Shown: positions 9,673 to 18,486 of the stretch, one piece after another
How positions within the stretch are numbered: position 1 is the first letter of the stretch
Layout: each line of letters starts with the position of its first letter
NCBI GenBank assembly: GCA_039908285.1
Contig: JAMOBE010000014.1
Span: forward strand, 1 to 59,517
Direction of reading: 5' to 3'
DNA length: 59,517 bases
Origin: JAMOBE01 sp039908285
GTDB lineage: Bacteria > Pseudomonadota > Alphaproteobacteria > Rhodospirillales > Rhodospirillaceae
Notes under the pieces: model-generated
Told to the model about the DNA's origin: nothing
The model's input: the letters and a program-made list of their open reading frames with translations, nothing else
The model's database searches: none
Translations under genes and position numbers: made by a program

Positions 9673-10490
9673 CGACGCCCCGCCGGAGTGCTGCCGGACG
9701 CGCCGAGAGCCGGGCCCGGTTGGGTGCCAGCCTGGCCGGGATCAACCTTGCGGTAATCCGCCGGCACGGCGAACCATCCCGGGTCTACGGGGACGAGTTT
9801 GATATTTCGCAATTCCCGGGTGGCGCCGCTCGGATAGTCCTCGCGGACATCGACGTCGAGTTCGGGATCGTGCAGACGCGCCGCCCGACGGCTCTTGCCG
9901 TCGGTGCCGACGAAGGTCGTCTCCCAGTGTTCGACGGCCCGCCCCTGGAACGACACCTTGCCCTTGAGGGTGGTCTGTGCCGTCGAGCCGTCGGCATGGC
10001 GCTCGCGGAGCGGCAGCCGTCGCTGACGGTCCCACCAGACCTGGAATGAGCCGCCCGCTCCCGCCTGCGCCCCAGTCTGGGCGGGCTGAGTGGGCTGGGC
10101 GGCCGGTGTAATCCGCCACGTCTCGGTGGCGACGCCGTCGATGGTCTCCGTGCCAAGCCGTTCGCAACGGCCGGCCTCCGGGGGCGGACAGGGCGACTCC
10201 GGTCGGGTGGCGAAGTCGGGCGCCGCCGGTCCCTTGATCTCGGCGTATGCCTTGTCCTGGGGGAACAGGATGCGCATCAGGCCCTGGCCAGGCATGATGA
10301 TCTGGACCACCGGGCGCCCCTGGCGCTGGAACTCCATGCGCATTCCCTGATCGGAAAAATAGATCCGCCCCGTCTCTGGTGGTTGCCCCTGCTGTGTCTG
10401 CACGGCTTCGGCCGTGAAGGATGGGCCCGCACTCGCCTCGAAGGCGGTCAGAAGAACCAGACCGGCGGCGATAGCGTTCAGCGTCCCCAT
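9669..10490 (-). CDS. Secreted DUF4412/LolA-like protein
   Basis: 273 residues. The N-terminal signal peptide (IAAGLVLLTAFEASAGP) predicts export. The body has a beta-rich pattern of repeated short strands (GRIYFSDQGMRMEFQRQGRP, MRILFPQDKAYAEIKGP, ETWRITPA, FQVWWDRQRRLPLRERHADG). This resembles DUF4412 / LolA-like lipid-binding folds: a half-barrel in the periplasm. Cysteines (SPCPPPEAGRC) near residues 98-107 could pair. The C-terminal tail is Gly/Pro-rich. It is the first gene of the run through the ParA-like ATPase. Fold assignment is by pattern only. Confidence 0.6.
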   Translation of the reverse strand: MGTLNAIAAGLVLLTAFEASAGPSFTAEAVQTQQGQPPETGRIYFSDQGMRMEFQRQGRPVVQIIMPGQGLMRILFPQDKAYAEIKGPAAPDFATRPESPCPPPEAGRCERLGTETIDGVATETWRITPAAQPTQPAQTGAQAGAGGSFQVWWDRQRRLPLRERHADGSTAQTTLKGKVSFQGRAVEHWETTFVGTDGKSRRAARLHDPELDVDVREDYPSGATRELRNIKLVPVDPGWFAVPADYRKVDPGQAGTQPGPALGASGSTPAGRR

Positions 10491-10571
10491 CGTCAGGTCT
10501 CCGTCATTGTCGTGTCGCGACCGGAAAGAGCGGCGCCGCCACCGGAGTGCGCGACGCCGCCCGCACCGTAC

Positions 10572-10985
10572 TCAGTTGCCGGCGGCCGGAGCCTGGTTGG
10601 CCGGAGCCTGCCCGCGGTAGCCGGGGCCATAACCGGGGTAGCCATAGCCGCCCCACGGGCCGCCGTAGTAGCCCGGATAACCACCGCCGTAGCCCGGATA
10701 GCCATAGCCACCCCACGGGCCGCCGTAGTAGCCCGGATAATAGCCACCGCCATAGGGATAGCCGTAGCCATTGCCATAGCCATTGCCGCGGCCGCTGCCG
10801 CTGCCGCGACCGCTGAAGCTCATGCTGAAATCCCCGTCACCGAACGTATCCCCGTTCCCGTTCCCGTTCCAGGGTCCGCCGCCGCCCCAGGGACCCCAAC
10901 CGCCCCAGGCATGCGCCGGCTTCGTCGGCGCCGATGCCACCGCCATCAGAGCGGCAAGTGCCGAAACCACAAAGAGACGCTTCAT
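10572..10985 (-). CDS. Secreted Gly/Tyr-rich protein, sulfur-globule-protein-like (1)
   Basis: 137 residues. A Sec signal peptide (MKRLFVVSALAALMAVASA, cleavage near AHA) precedes a body that is almost only Gly, Tyr, Pro, Trp and Asn, with repeats of GYYGGPWGGYGYPGYG. The composition matches the sulfur globule protein family, which lines periplasmic sulfur deposits in purple sulfur bacteria; it also fits generic glycine-rich envelope proteins. The ATG at 10985 has AAGGAA at 7 bases; a longer reading frame from 11099 lacks a matching start signal. First of three adjacent proteins of this composition. Confidence 0.65.
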   Translation of the reverse strand: MKRLFVVSALAALMAVASAPTKPAHAWGGWGPWGGGGPWNGNGNGDTFGDGDFSMSFSGRGSGSGRGNGYGNGYGYPYGGGYYPGYYGGPWGGYGYPGYGGGYPGYYGGPWGGYGYPGYGPGYRGQAPANQAPAAGN

Positions 10986-11098
10986 TGCTGTTTCCTTCCA
11001 CGCACTGATCCCTCCCCACTCTCTCCATGATCCGGAAGCCAGGGGGAGGGATTGCCCCCGGCGTCCTTCGGACCGCACGCCCATAACGGGGTGGGTCA

Positions 11099-11707
11099 CT
11101 ACCAGAGACCCGGCCAGAGTCCACTGTCATAGCCGGGATAACCTGTCGTCACGCCGGGTCCGTAACCGCTCCAGGATCCCCAACCGCCACCCGGAAGCGT
11201 CGGGAGGGCAACGACGGGTGCCCGTCCATACGGGGACCCGCCAAAACCATAACCATCGTAGCCGTAGCCATAGCCACCGTAGCCACCATAGTTACCGTAG
11301 CCACCATAACCACGGTATCCATCATACCCGCCGCCGTTGCCGTATCCTCCCTGACCCTGGGGGATAAGGTCGAGCCCATATCCATACCCCGGGACCGTCT
11401 CCCAGGACATGACGGACCGCCGCGGCGGCGGCGGGGTGGAGTACCGCGGGTCGCGGCGCGTGCCGGTCCACGTCGGCACCCCCAGTGCCTCCACCTCACT
11501 CTCCGGCGGAAAGTCCAGCGCCGGATCATGACCCAGACGCAGACGCCCACCGTCGCGTCCCCGCTCCCACACCGACGTCCGTGGTGTCGGCCGGTGCAGG
11601 GAACCGTGGTAGCCATCGCCACGCCAAGGGTTGTCCCCGGCGGCGGCCGTGTTGGCGACAGTGCCGATCAACACGGTGAACGCCATCGCGGAGACGACCC
11701 CTCTCAT
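11099..11707 (-). CDS. Secreted Gly/Tyr-rich protein, sulfur-globule-protein-like (2)
   Basis: 202 residues. Signal peptide MRGVVSAMAFTVLIGTVANTAAA. The middle part is ordinary (residues ~30-105, with HDPALDFPPESEVEALG). The C-terminal half is a Gly/Tyr tract (YGGYGNYGGYGGYGYGYDGYG) followed by a Gly/Pro/Trp end. The start at 11707 has GAGGAA about 10 bases upstream; a reading frame continuing to 12037 is only the antisense-like reading of the next gene's repeats. Secreted or outer-surface structural role inferred from composition. Confidence 0.6.
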   Translation of the reverse strand: MRGVVSAMAFTVLIGTVANTAAAGDNPWRGDGYHGSLHRPTPRTSVWERGRDGGRLRLGHDPALDFPPESEVEALGVPTWTGTRRDPRYSTPPPPRRSVMSWETVPGYGYGLDLIPQGQGGYGNGGGYDGYRGYGGYGNYGGYGGYGYGYDGYGFGGSPYGRAPVVALPTLPGGGWGSWSGYGPGVTTGYPGYDSGLWPGLW

Positions 11708-11739
11708 GGCGATCCGTTCCTCACGGGCGCCGGTCCTCC

Positions 11740-12363
11740 TTAAGGTCCGACCGCCGGTCCATAGACCGGAGGATACCCGCCATAGCCCCACGGGCCATAA
11801 CCGGGACCACCCCGCGGGCCATAGTCGGGACCGCCCCACGGGCCGTACCCAGGCCCGCCCCACGGGCCGTACCCAGGCCCGCCCCACGGGCCATAGTCGG
11901 GACCGCCCCACGGGCCATAGTCGGGACCGCCCCACGGGCCGTATCCAGGACCACCCCAGGGTTCGCCGTAGCCATTGTCGCCCCAGGACGGACGGCCCCA
12001 GTTCCCGGGACGACCCGCCAGACGCTCGCCACCCCACCGGTCTGACCGCGGTCCCGACCCTGGTCCCATCTCGCGGACCACCGGGCTGGCGGCAGATCTT
12101 CCCGAGGCACCACGCCCAGCCTGATCGGGCGGTCCCCAGTGGCGATCGACACGACCACGGTGCCCTTGCCGGTGCGACGCAAACGGCGGCTGCGCCGGCC
12201 GCTGGGTCAGCGTGGTGGAGTAGTATTCGCCGGGGGGCGGCGGCGGCACCTCACCCACGAGGGCGGGGGCGGCGCCAGCGCCGGCGTTGTCGGCATCGGG
12301 CATCCCGGCGACAGCGGCGCCAGGCAGCAGCAGAACGGACAGTGCAAACAACAAGCGTTTCAT
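11740..12363 (-). CDS. Secreted GPWGGPxY-repeat protein, sulfur-globule-protein-like (3)
   Basis: 207 residues. The signal peptide (MKRLLFALSVLLLPGAAVA) is followed by a Pro/Arg-rich middle and a C-terminal array of eight-residue units GPWGGPGY/GPWGGPDY, seven or so copies (DNA about 11780-11950, 24-base period). The DNA copies are almost identical, which points to recent duplication. One unit has GPRGGPGY. It sits 9 bases past the end of the RND gene and 32 bases before the second Gly/Tyr protein, so all three may be read with the transporter unit. Role inferred from composition only. Confidence 0.6.
   Translation of the reverse strand: MKRLLFALSVLLLPGAAVAGMPDADNAGAGAAPALVGEVPPPPPGEYYSTTLTQRPAQPPFASHRQGHRGRVDRHWGPPDQAGRGASGRSAASPVVREMGPGSGPRSDRWGGERLAGRPGNWGRPSWGDNGYGEPWGGPGYGPWGGPDYGPWGGPDYGPWGGPGYGPWGGPGYGPWGGPDYGPRGGPGYGPWGYGGYPPVYGPAVGP
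11780..11950. repeat. 24-base tandem repeat inside the third Gly-rich gene
   Basis: Units of the CCCCACGGGCCATAGTCGGG type repeat about seven times with only a few changes, mainly an A/G swap that alternates PDY and PGY. It encodes the GPWGGPxY array and is a candidate for length variation. Confidence 0.75.
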
Positions 12364-12372
12364 GACACGTCC

Positions 12373-15300
12373 TCAGGAGTTTTCATTGGATGAAGCCGGT
12401 GTCGTCTTCAGGCGAATGCCACGGCGAAGACGCCGTGATGGTGCGGCCTCGGCCCCCGCGGCCGATTTCGCCCCCGCCTTGGGGGCGGCCTTGGGGGGGG
12501 CGGCCTTGGCCGAAGTTCGTGCCGCCGGTTTCGTGGCGGCAGCCCTGGGCGTCGCCTTGGGAGTCGTCTTGGCGACTGGCGTGTCGGCCGCTGCGGGCGC
12601 CGCATCGGCCTTGGCCGCGTTGGCGGCGGTTCTGCCCACGGGCTTGACCCGGGCCGGTGCGGCAGCCTTGGCGACCGGAGACGCCGTTTCCGCCAACACA
12701 GGCTCGGGAACGGGTTCGGGCTCTGGGGCCGGTTCGGGTTCGGACGTCGTCACCTCGACCGTGGCGACGGCCGCGACCGGTGCCGGTGCCGGTGCCGGCT
12801 CGGGCTCGGGCTCGGGGGCAGGCTTCACCACCTCGACTGCGACGGGGGCCGCGACCGGTGCCGGTGCCGGCTCGGGTTCAGGCTCGGGCTCAGGTTCAGA
12901 CTTCGTCACCTCGACCACGGCGGCAGCCGCGACCGGTGCCGGCTCAGGCTCAGGAGTCGGTTCAGGCGCGGGGGCAGGCTTCACCGCCTCGACCACGGCG
13001 GGGGCCGCGACCGGAGCCGACTCGGGGGCCGGTTCAGGCTTCGCCTTGCCATTGGCACCACCGGCTCCATTGGCACCATTGGACCCGTTGCCGTTGCCGT
13101 TGCCCTTGGCCTTGGGCTTGGCCGGGGCCTTCGGCGCTTTCTCGGCGGCGGCGGGAACGGGGGCAGGTGCGGGCTTGGCGACCGGGGCCGGCGGCGGAGT
13201 CCGGCGGGCCAGCACGCCCCTGACCGCGAGGCCGATGAAGTAGCCGAGAGCCCGCACGATGCTGATCACCATCCCGACGACGCCGATGATCCGGGCGAAT
13301 ATGCCGGGTCCGTCATCCTTGGCCACCGGCGACTTGGCTGCCCCTCCCGGGGCGGGACCGGAGATGATGCCGGCCGCCTCGGGATGGTCGCCGTGGTGGG
13401 GGATGAAGCTCTTCGCCGCGCTGACGCAGCCCAGGGGGATGACGACCAGGGTGAGGAGCGTCGACACCATGCCACCGAACATCAGCGAGATCGCCATGCC
13501 CTGGAAGATCGGGTCGGTGAGGATGACGCTCGACCCCAGCAGCAGGGCGAAGGCGGTGATGAGGATCGGCCGGGTCCGGGTGCGGCAGGCCTGGATCACC
13601 GCTTCCCGCACCGTCTCGCCCGCATCCACCGCCTGCTTGGAGAAGTCCACCAGCAGGATGGAATTGCGGACGATGATGCCGGCGAGGGCGATGAAGCCAA
13701 TCATCGACGTCGCGGTGAACTCGGCGCCGATCAGCCAGTGACCGGGGATGATACCCACCAGGGTCAGGGGAATCGGCGCCATGATGATAGCCGGCAGGAT
13801 GAAATTGCCGAATTCCCACACCACCAGCATGTAGATCAGCACCATGGCGGCGGCGAAGGCGATGCCCATGTCGCGGAAGGTCTCATAGGTCACCGTCCAC
13901 TCGCCGGTCCACTCGACGGCGGTGTGGTAGCCGTCCCGCGGCGGGCCGATGTAGTGGGTGTCGACCCGGACGCCGTCGGGGGCGGTGTAGGAGTCGAGCT
14001 TGTCCTCGACGCCCATGATGCCGTAGATGGGCGCGCCGAGACGGCCGGAGACGTCGCCCACCACGAATTCGATGGGACGCAGGTCCTTGTGGAAGATCAC
14101 CGGGTCCTGGGTGCCGCGCTCGAACCGCCCGAGTTCGGCCAGCGGGATCAGCTTGCCGCCGGAGGACGGCACGGGGATCTCGCCCAGCCGGGCGAACTGG
14201 CTGCGCAGCGCCATCGGCACCTGCAGCACGATGTAGCGGGGCTCCAGCACCCGGCCCACCTTGATGTCGCCGAGCTTCTGTCCGCCCATGGCCATGTCGA
14301 GCTGGCGATTGATGTCCTCGACCGACACGCCGTGACGCACCGCCTTCTCGCGGTCCACCTCGAAGCGCCAGATTTCGTAGGACGTCTGCATCAGGTTGTC
14401 CACGTCCACCACCCCGGGGGTGCTGGCGAAGATGCCGGTCAGATCCTCGGCAGCCTTGCGTCGGGTCTCGGCGTCGGGGCCATAGACCTCGGCCACCAGG
14501 GTCTGCAGCACCGGCGGGCCGGGCGGCATCTCCACCACGGCGATGCGGGCGCCGTACTTTTTGGCGATGGGAGTCAGCACCTCGCGGGCGGCGGTGGCGA
14601 TTTCGTGACTGGTGCGCTCGCGCTCGCCCTTGTCGAGAAGCTGCACCTGGACGTCGCCGTACCAGGCCTCCTGACGCAGGTAATAGTGCCGCACCAACCC
14701 ATTGAAGTTGAACGGCGAGGCCGTGCCGGCATAAAGCTGCACCGACACCGCCTCGGGGATCTTCATCAGTTCGTCGGCAATCTGCTGGGTGACGTTGGTC
14801 GTCACCGGCAGGGCCGTGCCCTGGGGCATGTTGACGACGACGTTGAACTCCGACTTGTTGTCGAAGGGCAGCATCTTCACCGCCACGTCGGTGGTGTAGA
14901 ACAGGGCGCAGCAGCCGAGGAAGATGACGATATTGCCCAGAAGGAACGTGTATCCCTTGAGCCGACTGTCGAGCAGCGGGTTCAGGATGCCGCGGAACAG
15001 GCGATCGAGCCACTGGACCTGGCGGTGCTCCTTCTCCTGGGTGCGCAGAAGGGTGGCCAGCGACGGCCGGATGCGCATGGCGAGCCAGGGCGTGAAGATG
15101 AAGGCCGCGAACAGCGAAAACAGCATCGCCGACGAGCCCAGGGCGGGAATCGGCTCCATGTAGGGGCCCATCATGCCGCTGACGAAGCCCATGGGCAGCA
15201 GGGCGGCGATCACCGTGAAGGTGGCGAGGATGGTCGGGTTGCCGACCTCGCGCACCGCGTCCACCGAGGTCTCGGTATCGGCCTCGCCCTTTTCCAGCCA

Positions 15301-16638
15301 GCGTCGGTAGATGTTCTCCACCACGACGATGGCGTCGTCCACCAGGATGCCGATGGAGAAGATCAGCGCGAACAGCGACACCCGGTCGATGGTATAGCCC
15401 AGCACCCACGCCGAGAACACGGTGATCAGGATCACGACGGGGATGACGATCAGCACCACCAGCGCGGCGCGGAAGCCCAGCAGCATCCAGATCAGGATGG
15501 TCACCGCCCCGGTGGCGATGAACAGCTTGAAAACCAGCTCGTTGACCTTGTCGTTGGCCGTCGCGCCATAGTTGCGGGTCACCGCCACCTGGACATTGTC
15601 GGGAATCAGCCGGCCCTTCAGGTACTCCACCTTTTCCAGGATGGCGTTGGCGACCGTCACCCCGTTGGAGCCCGGCTTCTTGGCGATGGCGATGGTCACC
15701 GCCGGGGCGCCGTTGGCCGCCTGCGGGCCATCCTTCGGCGCCGCCAGGCCAGTGTAGTACATCACCACGTCGCCGGCGTCGGACGGCGCCTCGGTCACCC
15801 GGGCGATGTCGCGCACATAGACGGGGCTGCCGTTGCGCACGCCGACCACCAGCCGCTCCACGTCCGAGGCCTTGGTCAGGAAGGCGCCGGTGTGAATCTT
15901 GTAGGTGCCGTCCCCGGCCTCGACGCGGCCGGTGGCCCGCTCGCTGTTGGCGTTCTTGACGGTCTCGGCGATCTGGTCGAGGACGATGCCAAAGCCCTTC
16001 AGGCGCTCCGGGTGCACCTCGATGCGCAGTTCCTCGGAGCGGCCGCCCACCAGGAAGCTCTGGCTGGTGTTGGCCACCTCCTTCAGGCGCTGGATGACGT
16101 CGAGCCCGATCAGGCGAAGCTGCTCGTCGCCGACGTCGTGGGACCACAGGGTCAGGGTCACCACCGCCACGTCGTCCACGCCCTTGGGCTTGACCATGGG
16201 CGGCGTGACGCCGGGCGGCACCTTGTCCATGTTGGAATTGAGCTTGTCGTAGAGCTTGACCAGCGAGGTTTCCATCACCTCGCCGACGTCGAACTCGACG
16301 GTGACCATGCCCTGCCCACGCTGGGACACCGAATAGACATGCTTGACCCCGGGGATCTCGCTCATCATCCGCTCCAGCGGATCGACGGCGAGGCTCGCCA
16401 CCTGGTCGGCCGAGGCGCCCGGGTAGCCGAAGAACACGTCCACCATGGGCACGGAAATCTGCGGGTCCTCCTGACGCGGCGTGATCAGGAGCCCGAGAAT
16501 ACCCATGGCGAGGGCGGCCAGCAGCAACAGCGGCGACAGCGGCGAATGGATGAACGTCCGCGCCATGCCCCCGGCAAGACCGAGGCCGTGGTGGTGCGGC
16601 CGTGCTGACTTATCCCCTTGGTTGGCATTATCGGCCAT
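12373..16638 (-). CDS. RND transporter permease with long Ala/Pro/Glu-rich C-terminal tail
   Basis: 1421 residues, about 350 longer than a usual HAE-type pump (roughly 1030-1080). The core has the two-fold RND plan. N-terminal helix LSPLLLLAALAMGILGLL; the TM4 proton-relay acidic pair in GILVDDAIVVVENI; and the second-half equivalent ALAGIIVRNSILLVDF. After the last canonical helix (~1075) a further hydrophobic stretch (about 1112-1144, IFARIIGVVGMVISIVRALG) precedes ~275 residues of A/P/E/K low-complexity sequence with repeats of PEPEPEPAPAPVAA and a basic end (KAAPKAGAKSAAGAEAAPSRRLRRGIRL). It is 66 bases after the membrane-fusion protein gene. Substrate unknown; drug, solvent or lipid export are all possible. 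Confidence 0.88.
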   Translation of the reverse strand: MADNANQGDKSARPHHHGLGLAGGMARTFIHSPLSPLLLLAALAMGILGLLITPRQEDPQISVPMVDVFFGYPGASADQVASLAVDPLERMMSEIPGVKHVYSVSQRGQGMVTVEFDVGEVMETSLVKLYDKLNSNMDKVPPGVTPPMVKPKGVDDVAVVTLTLWSHDVGDEQLRLIGLDVIQRLKEVANTSQSFLVGGRSEELRIEVHPERLKGFGIVLDQIAETVKNANSERATGRVEAGDGTYKIHTGAFLTKASDVERLVVGVRNGSPVYVRDIARVTEAPSDAGDVVMYYTGLAAPKDGPQAANGAPAVTIAIAKKPGSNGVTVANAILEKVEYLKGRLIPDNVQVAVTRNYGATANDKVNELVFKLFIATGAVTILIWMLLGFRAALVVLIVIPVVILITVFSAWVLGYTIDRVSLFALIFSIGILVDDAIVVVENIYRRWLEKGEADTETSVDAVREVGNPTILATFTVIAALLPMGFVSGMMGPYMEPIPALGSSAMLFSLFAAFIFTPWLAMRIRPSLATLLRTQEKEHRQVQWLDRLFRGILNPLLDSRLKGYTFLLGNIVIFLGCCALFYTTDVAVKMLPFDNKSEFNVVVNMPQGTALPVTTNVTQQIADELMKIPEAVSVQLYAGTASPFNFNGLVRHYYLRQEAWYGDVQVQLLDKGERERTSHEIATAAREVLTPIAKKYGARIAVVEMPPGPPVLQTLVAEVYGPDAETRRKAAEDLTGIFASTPGVVDVDNLMQTSYEIWRFEVDREKAVRHGVSVEDINRQLDMAMGGQKLGDIKVGRVLEPRYIVLQVPMALRSQFARLGEIPVPSSGGKLIPLAELGRFERGTQDPVIFHKDLRPIEFVVGDVSGRLGAPIYGIMGVEDKLDSYTAPDGVRVDTHYIGPPRDGYHTAVEWTGEWTVTYETFRDMGIAFAAAMVLIYMLVVWEFGNFILPAIIMAPIPLTLVGIIPGHWLIGAEFTATSMIGFIALAGIIVRNSILLVDFSKQAVDAGETVREAVIQACRTRTRPILITAFALLLGSSVILTDPIFQGMAISLMFGGMVSTLLTLVVIPLGCVSAAKSFIPHHGDHPEAAGIISGPAPGGAAKSPVAKDDGPGIFARIIGVVGMVISIVRALGYFIGLAVRGVLARRTPPPAPVAKPAPAPVPAAAEKAPKAPAKPKAKGNGNGNGSNGANGAGGANGKAKPEPAPESAPVAAPAVVEAVKPAPAPEPTPEPEPAPVAAAAVVEVTKSEPEPEPEPEPAPAPVAAPVAVEVVKPAPEPEPEPAPAPAPVAAVATVEVTTSEPEPAPEPEPVPEPVLAETASPVAKAAAPARVKPVGRTAANAAKADAAPAAADTPVAKTTPKATPRAAATKPAARTSAKAAPPKAAPKAGAKSAAGAEAAPSRRLRRGIRLKTTPASSNENS

Positions 16639-16704
16639 GGACAGCGATCTTTCTCAAACGATTTCCCCCGAGCGCCGGGATCACCCCCGGCACCGCGCTC
16701 CGTT

Positions 16705-17835
16705 CTACCGCGTGCCGGACACCAGTCCCGCCGGCGGGTTGACGATCACCTGCTCGCCCACGCTGACACCCGAAAGAACCCCGACCCGGCCATCGCCGAG
16801 CGGCGAGCCGACGCGCACCACCCGCAACGACGGACGCCCGTTGGCCATCACGAACACGTTGGGCAGGCTGCCCCGCCACATCACCGCCTCCTCCGGCACC
16901 GCCGCCATGCTGCGGGTCGCCTCGCTCTGGTCGGGAATCTGGACTTCGGCGTACATGCCGGGTCCGCCCGGCACCCCCTTCGGCAGGTCGAACTTGACCG
17001 TCACCGTATGACGGGTCTGATCGGCCATCGGGTAGATCTGGGCCACCCGCGCCTGCACCTGCACGCCCCCGGCATCGAGCCGGGCCGGCACCAGCATGCC
17101 CTTGTCCAGCCCCGCCACCAGCCGCACCGGCACGTCGGCCTTGATGCGCAGGTAGGTGGTATGGGCGAACTGCAACAGCGGCTGCCCCGGCTGGATCGTG
17201 TCGCCCACCTCCACCATCTTCTGGACGATCATGCCGTCGAACGGCGCCACCTGCTGGGCGTCGCGCAGCTTGGCGTCCAGCGCCTCGAGCTGGGCTGTCG
17301 CCTGCAGCAGGCGATTCTGCGCCTGATTGACGCCGCTGCCCTGGGCGTACAGCTCGGCCTGGCGTTCAAGGCCGGTGTCGCTGCGGCCCATGACGTTCGA
17401 CACGTTCCGAGTGAAGAACTGATCGAACATCCCAGGCATGCCCATGCCGGGCATACTGTTGGGGCTGTTGCTGCGCGGCGACCACAATTCCCGCGAGTAC
17501 TGGACCTGGGCATTGCGAGCCGCCGATTCGGCGTTGGCGATGTCGGCGAGAGCGGCCCGCCGCTGGGCCTGAATCTGCGAATCGTCAATCTGCACCAGCA
17601 CGGTGCCGGACGGGAAGCTGTCGCCCTCGGCACCGGCGATGTAGGTCACCTGGCCGGGAATCTGGGCGTTGAGGTTGACTTCCTTGTACGGAATCACCGT
17701 CCCGCCCACGGTCGACGTATGCCCCAATTGCGCCGCGGTGACGGCCGCCGTCTGATACTCGGCGGCAGTGACCGGAAACGGTCCGATGCTGACGGCGACC
17801 AGCGCCGCAGCGAACAGCCAGGGTGACACCCTCAT
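16705..17835 (-). CDS. RND efflux membrane-fusion (HlyD-type) subunit
   Basis: 376 residues. Signal peptide LFAAALVAVSIGPFPVTAAE; biotinyl-like half (NLNAQIPGQVTYIAGAEGDSFPSGTVLVQIDD); helical hairpin containing an odd Met/Pro/Gly insert (SNSPNSMPGMGMPGMFDQFF near residues 135-155); and the second lipoyl half (VAPFDGMIVQKMVEVGDTIQPGQPLLQF). The beta-barrel part (TVKFDLPKGVPGGPGMYAEV) follows. It bridges the RND pump to an outer-membrane channel that is not in this window. The start at 17835 is 2 bases after the SCP2 gene stop, so the genes are coupled. Confidence 0.88.
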   Translation of the reverse strand: MRVSPWLFAAALVAVSIGPFPVTAAEYQTAAVTAAQLGHTSTVGGTVIPYKEVNLNAQIPGQVTYIAGAEGDSFPSGTVLVQIDDSQIQAQRRAALADIANAESAARNAQVQYSRELWSPRSNSPNSMPGMGMPGMFDQFFTRNVSNVMGRSDTGLERQAELYAQGSGVNQAQNRLLQATAQLEALDAKLRDAQQVAPFDGMIVQKMVEVGDTIQPGQPLLQFAHTTYLRIKADVPVRLVAGLDKGMLVPARLDAGGVQVQARVAQIYPMADQTRHTVTVKFDLPKGVPGGPGMYAEVQIPDQSEATRSMAAVPEEAVMWRGSLPNVFVMANGRPSLRVVRVGSPLGDGRVGVLSGVSVGEQVIVNPPAGLVSGTR

Positions 17836-17837
17836 CG

Positions 17838-18233
17838 TTATACCCGCCCCATTACCTCGAAGCTCTTGATGAACGGCCCGGCCATCCGGGGGTCCTTGAT
17901 CATCGCACCATAGTCGCCGACCTTGAACCGCAGCTTGCGTGCCGTGTACGCCATGCCGAGTCCCATCAGCCCCGGCGGCTTGTGGGCCCACTTCTCCCAG
18001 TCGGCCTTGGAGGCCCGCATGTCCCAGCTCAGCGCCTGATCGGTATAGGCGGCACCGGTCACCACGTGTCCGTTCTCGATCACCAGGACGCCCCGGGGGT
18101 TCTCCTCGTCCTGAAAGCCATAGGCGATGGTCGAGTTGAAACCGATCTTGCCCAGTTCCCCCGACAGCGACGGCTCGGCGTTCCAGGCCTCGGCGAACTT
18201 GGCCATCCACTCGTTTGAAAAAAGCTCCGCCAT
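17838..18233 (-). CDS. SCP-2 sterol-transfer-like protein
   Basis: 131 residues. The pattern FSNEWMAKFAEAWNAEPSLSGELGKIGFNSTIAYGF, with the C-terminal KLRFKVGDYGAMIKDPRMAGPFIKSFEVMGRV, fits the SCP2 domain that binds hydrophobic ligands in a small alpha/beta pocket. It is cytoplasmic by sequence (no signal). As the first gene of the SCP2-MFP-RND operon it may deliver or sense a hydrophobic substrate for the pump. It lies behind the sigma54 promoter at 18306-18320. Confidence 0.75.
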   Translation of the reverse strand: MAELFSNEWMAKFAEAWNAEPSLSGELGKIGFNSTIAYGFQDEENPRGVLVIENGHVVTGAAYTDQALSWDMRASKADWEKWAHKPPGLMGLGMAYTARKLRFKVGDYGAMIKDPRMAGPFIKSFEVMGRV

Positions 18234-18305
18234 AAAATTTCCCCCGTTTGATATAGCCCGCGGGCCTTGTTGTCGTTCCCTGTCATCACGGTCCCCACCA
18301 CGGTC

Positions 18306-18320
18306 GCAAGACTCGGGCCA
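18306..18320 (-). promoter_or_regulatory. Sigma54 (-24/-12) promoter for the SCP2-MFP-RND operon
   Basis: On the minus strand TTGGCCCG AGTC TTGC matches the yTGGCACGrNNNTTGC consensus except one base of the -24 block, with exact GG-to-GC spacing. It would give a leader of about 60 bases before the SCP2 start at 18233. The divergent gene encodes a sigma54 activator. Confidence 0.7.
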
Positions 18321-18486
18321 ACTCCCGGACTGGCGACAGGGGGGGCTTGCGTAACGATACCGTCACCTTCGGCGATGCGTCCCCGCCGACGGGACCATGC
18401 CCTTCGGCGGAAGCGATCGTATCGTCCGGTGGACGATCCGTCACGGCAAACTCTTGAGCAAAGCCCAGTATCATGGACTTCACCGC

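Noticed and set aside
11708..12037. Upstream extension of the second Gly-rich gene
   Set aside because: It is an alternate-frame reading of the third gene's 24-base repeats.
13384..16608. Long open frame (over 1000 codons) on the plus strand
   Set aside because: Antisense shadow of the RND gene in GC-rich DNA; composition is His/Gln/Asp/Gly without domains.
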